From Gnetum montanum (lineage: Eukaryota > Streptophyta > Gnetopsida > Gnetales > Gnetaceae), in NCBI GenBank assembly GCA_015680685.1, contig MNCI01007565.1, positions 394,356-458,355 of the forward strand: DNA of 64,000 nucleotides. Reading direction: 5' to 3'. The notes beneath the pieces are model-generated. The model saw only the letters and a list, made by a program, of their open reading frames with translations. It was not told the origin of the DNA and did no database searches. The stretch's first letter is position 1; the number at the start of each line of letters is the position of its first letter. Shown here piece by piece: positions 1 through 11,174 of this stretch. Both the position numbers and the translations under genes were made by a program.

Positions 1-972
1 AGTTGTGCACGAGTTGGATGTGTGTTGGCAAGCTATGCTCTTGACCAAGTACATTGCATTTTACAATTTATGGGTCATTCAAGCCCATGAAAGTACATTT
101 AATTTAGATCGTGAGGGCCTGACTATCCCATAAATAAAGATTTACAATGAAATGTAAAAGGGAAATTCAACCCGTCTTTCTTGAAACATCTTTGTCCCTA
201 AGTTTTTCTGGAATTTTCTGGGAGTTGATGCTGAGAAGTTTCTGCCATTTTCTAGAATTTTCTAGGAGTTGTTGATGTTGAAAAATTTTCTGCAATTTTC
301 TGATCTTGAGAATTTCTTGGAATTTTCTAAAATTTTCTGGAAGTTGCTAATGCCAAGAATTTTCTACCATTTTTTGGAATTTTCTAGAAGTTGCTGATGC
401 TGAGAATTTTCTGCCATTTTTTGGAATTTTCTAGAAGTTGCTGATGATGAGAATTTTTTGCCATTTTCTGGAAGTTACTGATGTTGAGAATTTTTTGCCA
501 TTTTCTGGAATTTTCTAGAATTTTCTAGAAGTTGGTCACGCTGGACTTACGCTGCCAACGTGACTTGGGCGTCAGTGACAAAAATGAGCATTTTTGGAGC
601 TAAAATCTGAAGTTCTGGAGGTTGAAACTTGGAAAAATCATTAATGGACCTTGAGGGTGATTTATCCCTTCAAAATTAGACCATTTTGATGCTGTTTTGA
701 GGCTATTTTGAGCTTGTCTTGAGGCTCTGAAAATTGGTCACGCTGGACTCATGTTGCAACCTGACACTTTCAGATTTGGACTATTTTGACTTGATTTTGA
801 AGTTGTTGGAGTTGCTCATGCTGAAGGCAAGCTAGCTTGATAGTGTGAGCAAGTTGGCTTGGGCAAGCTGGGGGTGAGCTCCCTGCCTTAGTCAAATGTT
901 TCCTTCTGAATGCTTGAAAGGGTTTGAGTCATTTTCAATTTAAAGTGCTAGGCCAAAATTAGTGGTGTTTCA
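1..972 (-). repeat. E1 3' LTR (truncated by the window edge)
   Basis: This is the 3' LTR of the minus-strand Tat-type element E1. It matches the sequence starting at 12205 from its first base to the shared end AGTGGTGTTTCA, where similarity stops. Read on the minus strand the LTR begins TGAAACACC. Its far end lies outside the window. The copy is longer than the matching part of the 5' LTR (972 against 879 bp), mainly through extra copies of an internal tandem repeat. Substitutions and indels between the two LTRs show that the insertion is old. Confidence 0.9.
190..535. repeat. TTTTCTAGAA tandem repeats in E1 U3 (heat-shock-element-like)
   Basis: Degenerate repeats of about 45 bp built from the 10-mer TTTTCTAGAA/TTTTCTGGAA, separated by a GTTGCTGATGCTGAGA-like spacer. 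At 501-530 three 10-mers abut and give TTC and GAA blocks alternating every 5 bp six times, which is the spacing of a plant heat-shock element. Shorter runs lie at about 210-225, 250-270, 318-342, 377-390 and 423-436. The 5' LTR has the same block at 12405-12620. Confidence 0.75.
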
Positions 973-988
973 TTGGTCCCTCTTTGTT
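973..988 (-). promoter_or_regulatory. E1 polypurine tract
   Basis: Directly inside the 3' LTR the minus strand reads AACAAAGAGGGACCAA and then TGAAACA. A purine-rich run touching the LTR edge is where plus-strand DNA synthesis is primed, and it fixes the element's orientation as minus. Confidence 0.75.
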
Positions 989-2404
989 GACGTTTGGAGG
1001 AATCTACTTGAGAGGCGTTGACAAAGAAGTGCAAAACACTATGAACAAACAATTACCAAACATTATCCATCAGCCGCTGGATGTCATTGCATCATGTCCA
1101 ATAGTACATAGGATCGGAAAAATGCAGTTTGGGATGCAAGGGGAGGGGATTAGTTGAAACCAGGGGAAGCCAAGAGTTGGTCAAGGGTGATAATTGCTGT
1201 CAGGATCTGTGGGAGAGGAATGCTCTCTTGTGAACAAGTTACATCTTTGGTCTTTGTCCATAGCCAGTGTTCAGCAGACTCGGAGCCAAGACGTAGGAAG
1301 GTGCATTCTTTGGAGAAACGAGACTCTTATAGAGTGTTCATGGGACCTATTGTAAATAGCCAAAGTCATGTGATGGTGTGCAACATGGTCTCTTTAAGAC
1401 ACAAGTGTAACTATTTTTCAAGACAATTGCCTTCTTGCCTGGGGCTTGTATGAGAATAGCCAATAGTCTTTTATTTATGATGTCAACAGGGTCATGAAGA
1501 CCTTTTTCGTGCATTTCGCTCTTTGACCATTTTTTTTTATCTTTTTGAAAGAGCTTTCTTTTTGTGCCATGCTTGTGTATGAGCACTTGCATTTTGCATC
1601 ATGTACTGTGTATTGTGTTTTGCGTCGCAACTGCTTAGAGATCTACAGTGTGCAACAGTGTATCAAGAGTGTTGAGCTGAGTGGAATGTATCTGGGGGTA
1701 TAACTGAGTAGGACATGATGGGGGAAATAGGGGATGTATCGAGAGTCAAGAATGTACTTATGAATGAATTGATTAATCTAGTTACATGCATCAGGAAAAA
1801 TGTGATACCTTATCGTCATGATGAAGTGCATCTATGCACGAACGCCTCAGAAGTGTCATCCTGCAAACACAACTCCAAGAAGATAAGAAAAATCACCAAT
1901 GAAACAGTCAGCTAAACACTTTAACAAGGAGATGGAGTCACCACGTGCAATTTTCAACATAGACAGAATTATGAACAACATCAACTTCATTAGTATCCAT
2001 GAGACAAATCATGCAGCAAGTCTTTGTGGAACATGAACAACCAACTACAGCAACAGATCTTTTCAAGTTTTTCCTAGTTGTTGATGATGTCACCAGTTTA
2101 TAGTTGTAGTGGACTATTGTGGATTAGTTTCACATTATAACCCCTTGGATGGTGCCAGTTTAGCATCGTAGCGGATGGTGCATTGCTATTTTATAGTCAT
2201 AGCAGACTGTGAAGAGGCAAACTAGTTTATAGTCTTAGTGGACTCTGGATGCTAGTTTCATGTCATAGCGGACGGATGTAGCAGTTTAGTGTCATACCAG
2301 ATAGAGCTCTGTGGTATCAATTTTAAGTGATGATGCCAGGACTACTTTGTGGTATCAGTTTTAAGTCATGATACCAGGACTATGACATACCTCAAGTTTG
2401 TCAG
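989..2404 (-). other. E1 3' untranslated spacer with repeat block
   Basis: No coding similarity is visible on either strand; short open frames at 1154-1592 and 1715-1915 have no recognisable content. From about 2095 to 2390 there is a degenerate array of AGTTTATAGTCATAGCGGAC-like units at about 35-45 bp intervals. It is related to arrays at 5960-6000 and 7425-7544 in the same element. Confidence 0.6.
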
Positions 2405-3458
2405 ACATAGTACCTTTTCAAGTACAAGTGATTTGTAGGATTGACGAACTCGTTTCCGTCCATATCAGCTAGTTTGAATGCTCCATTGTTGTATGCCTTG
2501 GTGACTAAGTAAGGACCTTTCTAGTTGGCTGAGAATTTATCTGGATGTTCTCGGGAGGCCTTAAGGACTAGATCTCCTTCTTTGATCGGGTGTTTATGGA
2601 GATTGTGCTTGTGCCTTTGCCTCTATTGTTTTTCGTACCATTCAATTTGATCAAGTGTTCGTACACGTTCCTCCTCTACCAAATCGAGGTTAATAATGCA
2701 TAATTCATTGTTTTAACTTTCATCGAGGAGGTTGGAGAGAGCTATCCACAATGAGGGAACCTGCAATTCTAAAGGTAAAACAGCTTCAGATCCGTACACT
2801 AGACTATATGGAGTTTTACCTGTGGATGTTCGATGTGTCGTCCTGTAAGCCCATAATGCGTAGACTAATTGTTCATGGCATCGCTTCTTGCTCTGATTCA
2901 ACATTTTTTTGAGCACCATGATGACAGTTTTGTTTGTAGCCTCTGCTTGACCATTGCTTTGTGAGTAGTAAGGTGATGAAAATGCATGTTTAATGCCCAG
3001 ACTTTCACAAAAGATTTTGGTATCTGTATTGCTGAATTGTGGCCCATTGTCGGTAATGATGGTCATTGGAATACCAAAGCAAGTCACAATATTTTCCATT
3101 ATGAAAGTGCAAATGTGTTTTGAGGTGGTCTTCCTAAGGGGAATAACTTCTACCCATTTTGTGAAATATTCAGTTGCAGTGATGATAAAGCTATGTCCTG
3201 CAGAGGNNNNNNNNNNNNNNNNNNNNNNNNNNNNNNNNNNNNNNCATGCTTTTGGCAGATGTCACATGTTCTAACCTTGGAGATGCAATCATATTCCATG
3301 TGTGGCCAGTAATAGCCTAAACACCTAATCTTCGTTGCCATTACTTTAGGTGCTATGTGCCCTCCACAATGTCCTTCGTGGATTTGTTCTACAATCGTTT
3401 GACCATCAATGCTACTAACGCACATTAACAAAATGCCTTGATAGGATTTACGACACAA
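2405..3458 (-). pseudogene. E1 integrase (Tat-type gypsy)
   Basis: Read right to left, the HHCC zinc finger (HEGHCGGH then CDICQKH) lies at about 3395-3240. The catalytic core carries ITDNGPQFS at about 3058-3032 and the third acidic residue in NGQAEATNK at about 2958-2932. A C-terminal domain with GPYLVTKAYNNGAFKL follows at about 2530-2480. A 38-bp assembly gap (3207-3244) falls between finger and core, so the first catalytic Asp region is only partly seen. At least one in-frame stop replaces the Trp before GPYLV. Integrase lying after RNase H is the Ty3/gypsy gene order. The enzyme would join the element's cDNA to host DNA; this copy is defective. Confidence 0.85.
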
Positions 3459-3494
3459 GGTGTCTCCTATTAATGCATATTGGTGGGAACATTT

Positions 3495-4625
3495 TCATAC
3501 GACATCTTTTTGAGCGTTTGTCAAGTGTTGTGGAGGTTCGCCTCTTAGAAGATACTCTTTGATGTCATCATACCATTCTATTGCATGTGTTGTACTAACA
3601 GATGCTACAGGTACTTCATTTAGAGTGTTAATTATAGGTTTGGCACAACTGGTTATAGAACTAGGTAATGCATGGAACATTTCAGGTGTCATGTTTAAGG
3701 CTAGTGTGGCAAGTGCATCAGTGACGGTGTTTTTGTTTCTAGGGACATGTTGTATATCCACCTCTACTAGTTGCCTCACTAGATGTTTGGTCAAATCACA
3801 GTATGGTTGTAAATGGAAAGCTTTGCATGCGTAGATCTTAGTGACTTGATTAATAACTAATTACGAATCACCTCGAACTATAAGGCGTGAGATTCCCGAA
3901 GTTAATGCTACTTGAAGGCCTCTAAGAAGACCTTCGTATTCTGCTACGTTATTGGTGCAAGGAAAGTTTCAGCGGTAGGGAGAAGGTTGGATTACTCCAG
4001 AGAGGTATGTTAAAATGGCTGCATCACTTACTCCTCGAGAGGTTGAAACTCCATCGAAGTAGAGGATTGCCTCATAATCATTAGGTACGGTGTCTATACT
4101 GTTAACATTTTCATCCAGGAATTTGGGGTTTATCATTACTTGATCGTGCGTTGGTGAGATAGTTAGTTGTGTGGCTATTGCTTGACCTTTTGTGGAAGAT
4201 TGAGTGACATAGTGTAAATCAAACTCTACGATCATCACTTTCCACCTAGCTAACCTACTTGACTCATAGATGTTATTAGTGATGGCATGGAGAACATTAT
4301 CCTTGCAAATGATGTAAACCTAATTACGGAAGAGATAATGCCACCATTTCTTCAAAGAGAAGATGAGGGCGAGACATGATTTTTCTACATCGTTGTATCA
4401 TTGTTCATAGGCTATTAAAGCATGGCTTAGATAATATACATGGATCTCAGCTCCGTCCTGACATTTTTGACAAAGCATGGATGAAATGGAGGAATTAGAA
4501 GTTGCAAGATAGATGTAGAAAGGTTTGTCACTTTGTGGAGGATAAACAATTGGTAGCTGGGCCAACTCTTGTTTTATGTTCTCGAATGCTTCTTGCCATT
4601 GTTGAGTCCATTGGAAATGTACATT
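3495..4625 (-). pseudogene. E1 RNase H plus archaeal-type second RNase H
   Basis: Two RNase H-like stretches follow RT. The first (about 4620-4210) has the usual gypsy order ending in FDLHYV. The second (about 4100-3690) starts with ILYFDGVS, has AEYEGLLRGLQVAL then RGDS, and ends in VDIQHVPRNKNTVTDALA. That set is typical of the extra archaeal-type RNase H of Tat/Ogre/Retand elements. A further WYDDIKEYL stretch links it to integrase, as in that lineage. Several stops and frame changes make it non-functional. The double RNase H is the main evidence for the Tat lineage. Confidence 0.8.
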
Positions 4626-4628
4626 CTT

Positions 4629-5820
4629 TCATAATAGATGTTGCATGGGACTCAACTTATCTATCAACCTTTCGATAAAGCGTCTAAGGAATTGCAGCCT
4701 ACCTTGGAGGCTGCGTAGTTCGGTGAGGTTTCTTGGTGGTTGCATATTGGTTATTACTTTAACCTTATCGGGGTCTACTTGTATCCCTATTTCAGAAACT
4801 AGGAAACTAAGCATTTTGCCCGTTTTAACACTGAAGACACACTTTTTTGGGTTGAGCCTGAGGTCATATTTGAGACAACGTTTAAGCACTAAGTTTAGAT
4901 CTTTTGCATGTTGTTTAGTTGTTTTAGACTTGACTGCTATATCATCAACATAATCATTGAGAAAATTGAGCATGTAGTCACTAAATATGTATGTCATTGC
5001 TCGCTGATATGTAGCACCTGCATTTTTAAGGCCAAATGACATCATCGTATAACAAAATTTCCTCCAAGGTGTCATAAAAGTTGTCCTAAGTTGATGCTCT
5101 GGATTAATTCTTATTTGATTGTAGCTCGAAAATCCGTCCATGAAGGAAAATAGTGCATGCCCAGCAATCATGTCAATAAGTTGATCAATACTAGGTAACG
5201 GGAAATCATCTTTTATAGTGGCTATATTGAGATCACAGAAGTCAATGCATATGCGTATACTACTGTTCTTCTTGGGGAGTATAACAATGTTTGATACCCA
5301 ATCGAAATAGTCGACGACTCGGATGAAACCGGCTTGGTAGAGCTTTGTGATCTCAGCGCAAATTGCTAATGCCACTTCGGGTCTAACCTTTCGTGCTTTT
5401 TGCTTTACTGGTTTAATTTTTTCATCAAGAATAATGTTATGTTGGATGATCCGGGGGTCTAGTCCCAGCATGTCTATATATGACCATGCAAACGTTTTTA
5501 TGTTGTCTTTTAAAACTTGAGTGATGTCACCTACGAGTTGTGGATCTAGTAAGGCACTTAATTTCAAGGTTTTGGCTTCATCATAGCCTATGGTAATGGG
5601 GATTTCAACCAGAGGATCTTCAGTGATATTGTTAGCTTCTAGATCTAGAGTTTTAGCTACATTTTTAGGCCAGTCTAACGTTTATTGAGTGGAGGCTATC
5701 AAATTGGTATAGATGGATGGATTCAGATCCAAAGATTCTGGGCAGATCACTCTTTCTACATCTCCATAAGGTCTGTTGAGAGACATTATTGAGAGGATGT
5801 TGTTGGTGGCCATGGTGCTC
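4629..5820 (-). pseudogene. E1 reverse transcriptase
   Basis: The longest open stretch of the element (312 codons, 5567-4629) holds the whole RT palm: LYQAGFIRVV, then RICIDFCDLN, SFMDGFSSYNQIR, FGLKNAGATYQRAM, and the catalytic box YVDD at 4952-4941 in a YVDDIAVKSK context typical of Tat elements. Similarity continues upstream to about 5820 through one stop, starting near an ATG at about 5812. The thumb and connection reach 4629 with LQFLRRFIERL. RT copies the element RNA into DNA. The palm is the best preserved part of E1, but the flanking frames are broken. Confidence 0.9.
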
Positions 5821-5823
5821 ACT

Positions 5824-7543
5824 CCTGCCAATTAAAATAGGAGTGAAATAAGAGACACTTCCTCGATAGGAAAGTTACAAAGTGTAAACGAACATAGGAT
5901 AATTAAGCTGTGTACTAACAAATTTAGGAGATGTGGTAGAAGCTATGACAATTTAAGGCCATATCGAGCCTCATGGCAGTTTAAGGCCATACCGGGCCAC
6001 ATGTTGACTTGCCATTTGAACTGAGTGTACGCACTATTTTTAAATTTTAAAATATTTTTGACTTTTAAACTCTATATTTAAATTTTAAATTTTCGAGTGG
6101 ACAATAAGATTATGAAAATTTTAAAGTTTTATGAAATTTCCAAGTGTTTATATATGTTTATTTATTTTCGTTGCTTTTCAGCACTTTCCTCCTTTGTTCA
6201 TAAGAAATTTCGAGCCCAATTTTGGGGGATTGGAATGATAAGGATGTTTGGGCAAGCATAAGGCAAAAGATAGCTTTGGACAACAACATGTAGTTCAAAT
6301 GAGGAGATGAATTAAAATAAAATGGCCAAAAATAAAATAAATAAAATTAAATTATTAGGGAGGGATAAAAAAGAGAATTTTAAAAAAGAAAGCCTCACTT
6401 TGGTCATTCTGAGTTGTTGGCAATTGGGAGAATAGTGTAAGTTCTAGAGTGCAATGTGAGCCAAGGCGTTAGTGTCAGCGTCAGCATGACCATGAAAGAC
6501 AAGGGCAAGGAAAAGGCAACTAGGGGTAAGGGGAGGAAGCAGGCAGCCCTAGCGTTCGTGAAGAAGAGTGAAGAGCTCCTCCAACATCTTCCCCAAATCA
6601 AGGTTCCGTCATCGAAGAAGGCCCTGCACAGGTAAATTATTTGCCCCTAATTTTTTTGTATTTATGCAAGTAGCATTATCTAGGGTGAGAGGTTAGGATT
6701 CTTGGCCTTGCAATTTGGGGCTTGAATGCACAGGTTTTTGATTCTTAGCGTTTTGGCTGCAAAATTTCTGGCTTTCTCGACGTCATCATTGCAGGGTTTT
6801 GGGTGAAACGTGACTTAAAAAAAAACTTGCCCTTGGGGCTAGGGTAGCGGCTAAAGAAGAGGATCTTGGGGATCAACCCCATTCATGAACTTTGCATTAG
6901 TCAGGCTTAACCCGTTTGATGTTTTTTTGTTGATTTTTGGATGTTTGATGGAATGTATGAAGACTGATGTAATGGCCTAAATTTAATTGTGGTATAAAAT
7001 GGCTGCAATCCTTTGTTACTTTGATGTTCTATGTAAATATTTTTGTTATTTTTCATGTTTTTTATTGTTTTTCCTTGTTTTCTCAAATATATGTGTGCAA
7101 CTAAATTGTAACATAAATTTCTAAAATGTAAAGCAAAACATAAGGTAAATGTTTGGAAAAGAAGGCAACAACCATGCATGAATATAAATTGTAACTTGTA
7201 ACTTGTAAGCAAAAATTCAATGTAAAATGATAGGAGTTTGTGAATTCTGTAACGTGTTGGCTCTATTTTAAAGCCATTTCGGGTTGGGCACATCAGTTTA
7301 AAGTCTTGATGGACTACTGCATCTGCTGTTAAAGAAAGGATTACCAGTTTTATGCCATGGTGGGCCAAAGGTAGTAACATTTTCAAAAAGTTTTCAAACG
7401 GAACCGACCATTTTTGACTATGGCTAGTTTAATGTCATTGCGGACGTTTCGTAGTTTAACGTCATTTCGGACATTTCGTAGTTTAACGTCATTTCAAACA
7501 TTTTGTAGTTTAACGTCATTTGAGACATTTTGTAGTTTTAATT
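5824..7543 (-). other. E1 protease-RT spacer (possible intron)
   Basis: About 1.7 kb without retroelement coding similarity separates protease from RT. Ogre/Tat elements are known to carry an intron here. On the minus strand the RT-proximal edge shows a pyrimidine-rich stretch ending TTGGCAG at 5830-5825, a reasonable acceptor just before the RT frame. No single donor stands out near 7544. The spacer contains repeat blocks (5960-6000, 7425-7544) and an antisense small ORF at 6486-6635. An open minus frame at 7386-6907 has no recognisable motif. Confidence 0.4.
6486..6635 (+). CDS. Antisense lysine-rich micro-ORF inside E1
   Basis: A 49-codon frame starts at ATG 6486, antisense to E1. Its product would be strongly basic, opening MTMKDKGKEKATRGKGRKQ and continuing through KKSEELLQHLPQ to ALHR. 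The frame is open from 6441. It ends in CACAGGTAAAT, so a consensus splice donor (CAG|GTAAAT) overlaps the stop and the frame could be a first exon; possible acceptors lie near 6731 and 6795. Local GC is higher than the flanks. Antisense genes are known in some Tat elements, usually beyond integrase, so this position would be unusual. No family is recognised, and chance remains possible. Confidence 0.3.
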   Translation: MTMKDKGKEKATRGKGRKQAALAFVKKSEELLQHLPQIKVPSSKKALHR

Positions 7544-7544
7544 C
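7425..7544. repeat. 27-bp tandem repeat after the E1 protease
   Basis: Four consecutive 27-bp units (starting 7425, 7452, 7479, 7506) plus a partial fifth, consensus TAGTTTAACGTCATTTCGGA followed by CATTTCG. More divergent relatives lie at 7265-7380. Each unit contains ACGTCA, the core of a TGA-type bZIP site. The array begins where the protease frame ends. Confidence 0.8.
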
Positions 7545-8290
7545 TATTTATTGAGTTGCTTTTTGATCCTTTGTAGTTTAACATGTGGGGTTGGGCATGT
7601 GGTTAGGATTTTATATTCACCTTCCCCTTCATCGGTGATATCAAAGGGTAATTCAGACCAAGAGACATTAGTAGGGATGGCGCCTATGTTTGGATTGTTT
7701 AGTATTTTTTCAGTTTCGGTAGGATTGGAAGTCAACGTTGGATTTATGTTTTGAAGTATGCTCATGGTGTCTTGCTTAGACTCAGTGAATTCAATTTCTG
7801 ATTCTTGATTCACTCTAGGGTTTGAGGAAGTAGGTGGCACTATTGCATCTCCATATATGATGATCTCACCATCCTCATAAGGTAGGTGGATCTCCTGATG
7901 GATTGGGGAAGACACGGCTTTAAGTTGAGCTAGCCAAGAACATCCTAGGATCAAATTAAATCCTGGCATTTCATCGACTACTATGAATTCAGCTGATGTG
8001 GAGAATTGATCCCCGACTATGAAATCTAAGGCAACCATTCCTCTGACTCCAACACAGGAACCACTGAAGGATTTTAGGAAAGAGGTTGTCATGGGCTATA
8101 CTTGTTCAGTAAGTCCTAGTTTTTCGATGATGGAAAAAGGTATTACATTGGTTGCTACACCGTCATCGACATGCACCCTACGTATTTTGAAATGATTAAC
8201 TTGTATCGTTATGAACATAGGGGTTGTGGTGACTTCCCCTATTTTCTCATCTAGCTTAATGCTCTTAGTGCGAAACTCTAGGGATGTAGT
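7544..8290 (-). pseudogene. E1 aspartic protease region
   Basis: The stretch at 8092-7544 contains the protease C-terminal signature NLILGCSWLAQLKAV (the ILGRxWL-type flap of Tat elements), preceded by VGVRGMVALDFIVGDQF. The catalytic DTG-like triad should lie just upstream. There the minus frame of about 8230-8095 reads through a conserved VDDGVATNVIPF-like stretch with frame breaks. The enzyme would cut Gag and Pol. It lies between gag and the spacer, the usual Tat position. Confidence 0.7.
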
Positions 8291-8299
8291 TTTTGATTC

Positions 8300-10985
8300 C
8301 TAAGCTTGTGTAGACAATATTGCATGAATGGATGGTCCATCTGCAGGAAGGTCCTCATTAACAGGGACTGAAGTTAACATACGTATGAGAGCTTCTCGAT
8401 GTACTGGTGAAGTCATTACAAGATCATATAGGCTTAAAGAAGTATTTTTTTGTTTCAAAGCTTGTGTGACTTGCATCAATGCATTTGCCAAGTATTTACC
8501 ATTTGGGGTACCCTTGTCTATAGAGATTTGGTCCATTTGACCCAGCATTGGTATTTCCCGTGGAGGGGTTTTTACTGATGATGTTGGGTTTGGAACATGA
8601 CTCATGACATTATCCTCGTTTTGATGACTCGTACTAGGTTCATTAGTGGGCGGACCCATAGGAACAACATTTAGTGGTGTTGGTTTTGGTGGTCCTAATT
8701 TGTATTGATGGTGTTCCCTTTCCAAACGTTCTCTTGTTAGTCTATCGGCAAGATGTTCTCTCAAATGTCGCGGGCGAAAGGAGGTGGGTTGTGTATCAAG
8801 GAGTTTTGGCCCTTGGATTATAAAGGGAATGGGTCGGTTTTCAAATGGTGTGGTTGTGGCTGCAATAGAAGGAGGTACACAGATGATGAATGGTTTTGAT
8901 GGTGTGGGGGATGTGTGCATGGTGAAAGGGGTTTGAGGATATGTTGGGGTAGGTGTGTTTTCTGAAGGCCCGTGAATCACAAAAGGTTTTCGAGGAACGT
9001 CTTGTCTGTCTTCCACATGGATAGTATTAATCACATATGGTGCATCATTGGTATTGGTATTGAGAGGATCTTTGTAGACCCCCATGGATTGGTTTTGGGA
9101 TCTTACTGGGTTTTCCTCGTCGAACACGACCTCGCCCCTATCAATCATGCGTTGTATGTCTTGTTTCAATGTAAAGCAGTAATCAGTCCCATGACCACAC
9201 CGTTGGTGATATTCACAAAACCTATCCAACCTAAAACCTTTTGGAATGGAAGGTTCGTTGGCTGTTGCTAAGGCTGGATTTTTTGCTAATTTGCAAAAGC
9301 CATCATGTCTTTGCGAGGCTGTAGGAGACATTTGTTTGTGTTGAATTAGCCCAACCTTTAGAAGTTGATCAAGTAGTTGTGAAGGCTTCATGGGAAATGG
9401 TGTGGATTGAGCAGGGTCTTTTCTTTCGAAGGTACGGGCATGACCTGTGTTGTTGTTTTTATTTGAAGAATTTTCAGGTGTAGGAGTGGATGTGGTTCTT
9501 TCATAGTTGTTTGGGATAGCAGGCTGTTTTCCCTTTTGTCCTGGATGACTAGGTCAGGCTGTTTCAGCCACTTCTACTACCGTTGTTTTGGATTTATCTT
9601 TCCTCATTTGTTGGCTCCTAAAGGTTGAATAGGCTGGGTCATTACTTTTTTGTGCAGCCTATTCTATGTCTTTAATTTGTACAAATGCCTGACTCAAAGT
9701 ACAAAGTTTTAGATAATAGAGCTTTGATTTAATGAACTCATTTGCGGTTGCCTTAAGGATGGTAAGCAGATACATTTTAGGAATAGGTTCATGAAGTTCA
9801 TTCAGGGCTGCACTCCATCTTTGGATAAATTTCTATGCTAGCTCTAAAGGTGCTTGTTTAATTTAAATCAAGCTATCTAATGTGGCTTCAGGTTTCAGAT
9901 TGTATTTGAAATGGGTGACAAACTGGTGTAACAAATCTTCCAAAGAAGATATAGAGCTACGTGGTAAGGCACGGTACCAGTCTAAGGCTCTTCCTGTTAA
10001 GGACATAGCAAACACACGTAAAATTACATGGGGCCATGCCTGAAGCAAAAGACTTTCAGTTCGGAATGTCACTAGGTGGGCATTTGGGTCTCCCTCTCCA
10101 TTGTATTTGGTTAGCTGAGGTAATGAGACTCCCTTTGGCAAAGTTAAGGGTGAAACTGAGGGGTCAATTGGGTCATCTTGATAGAAATCTAGTACTTTGA
10201 CTTTCTCATTGTTCAAATTTTTAAGGTGTTTTNTTGAGACTACCAGTGGAACCCACTGCCCAGCCACAAGTTGTGAGGTAACACCCTGAACGTGTTGGGT
10301 TGGAGTAATTAATGGTGCTCCATGGATATGCACCTGAGGTATGTAATGGGTGGATGTGGAAGCTGGTATGACCGATGGCATTCCAATTACTTGAGGTCGA
10401 AAGATTGACTCTACGTTGGTTTGGGGGGGAAGTTGTTGGAACTGTGCTTGTGGAGGAATGATGGAAGTAGACGCATCAGAATGAAAATTATTGGGTATGG
10501 AGAAGATAGGAATGGAAGTAGGTATCTCTTGTCAGGAAACTGGTGCTCGAGTATTTGCAGATGAAGGAGGAAGCACAGTTTCTTCCAGGAAAGGGTGGAA
10601 TAATGGGTTTGTGTAGGCATGGGGAATGATAGTATGGTAGGAATCTCCATGTTTAGATTGGGCTACAAAATCATCTTCCTCATCTTGAGGCTCTATTGGC
10701 GGTAGCTGTAAGGCTTGACTTCTAGCCATAAGAAGCTGGGCTATGAGTTTATGATGGTTTTCAGATAGTGGGATTATGTCAAATGCTGAAGGGATGAACT
10801 CATGTCCTCCTTTGTGGATAAATTCATATTCTCGCTTTGCTTCCCTTTCTATACGGTTGATAGGTAAGTTGGCTTTGATTTTGACACAGATGAAGTTATA
10901 CTATTTGGGTGTAAGAGTTGCATAAGTGGGGCCTTTGCCCTGTATCCTAAGCGATTGGCGTGTAGGGCCTTGAGGATTTATTTGT
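8300..10985 (-). pseudogene. E1 gag
   Basis: Capsid homology is clear at about 10200-9870: YNGEGDPNAHLVTFRTES and then LTGRALDWYRALP, the core of plant retrotransposon Gag. A Tat-type zinc motif FCEYHQRCGHGTDYC lies at about 9220-9175 (C-x2-H ... GH-x4-C). A Pro/Thr-rich linker follows, then a C-terminal part at 8540-8300. The 5' part is recognisable to about 10985 through several stops and frame changes. No in-frame ATG convincingly marks the start. One ambiguous base lies at 10233. Gag would form the cytoplasmic particle that packages the element RNA. Confidence 0.85.
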
Positions 10986-11174
10986 TTAATGATAGTTATG
11001 GATTCCGTAGCAGTCACAGGTTTGAAGTTTCAGTGATTGGTAGTGTTACTGGGTTGATTTGGAAGGATTCCATGACGAACATGAGCAGACTGGGCTAGAT
11101 GAATGGGGTTGGATTGTAAGCAATTGCATCGTGACTGGCGTGACACAAACACAGTGTGACCAAACCGATCAAAC

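Noticed and set aside
6907-7386. 159-codon minus frame in the E1 spacer
   Set aside because: No motif, AT-rich, covers a repeat region; probably chance.
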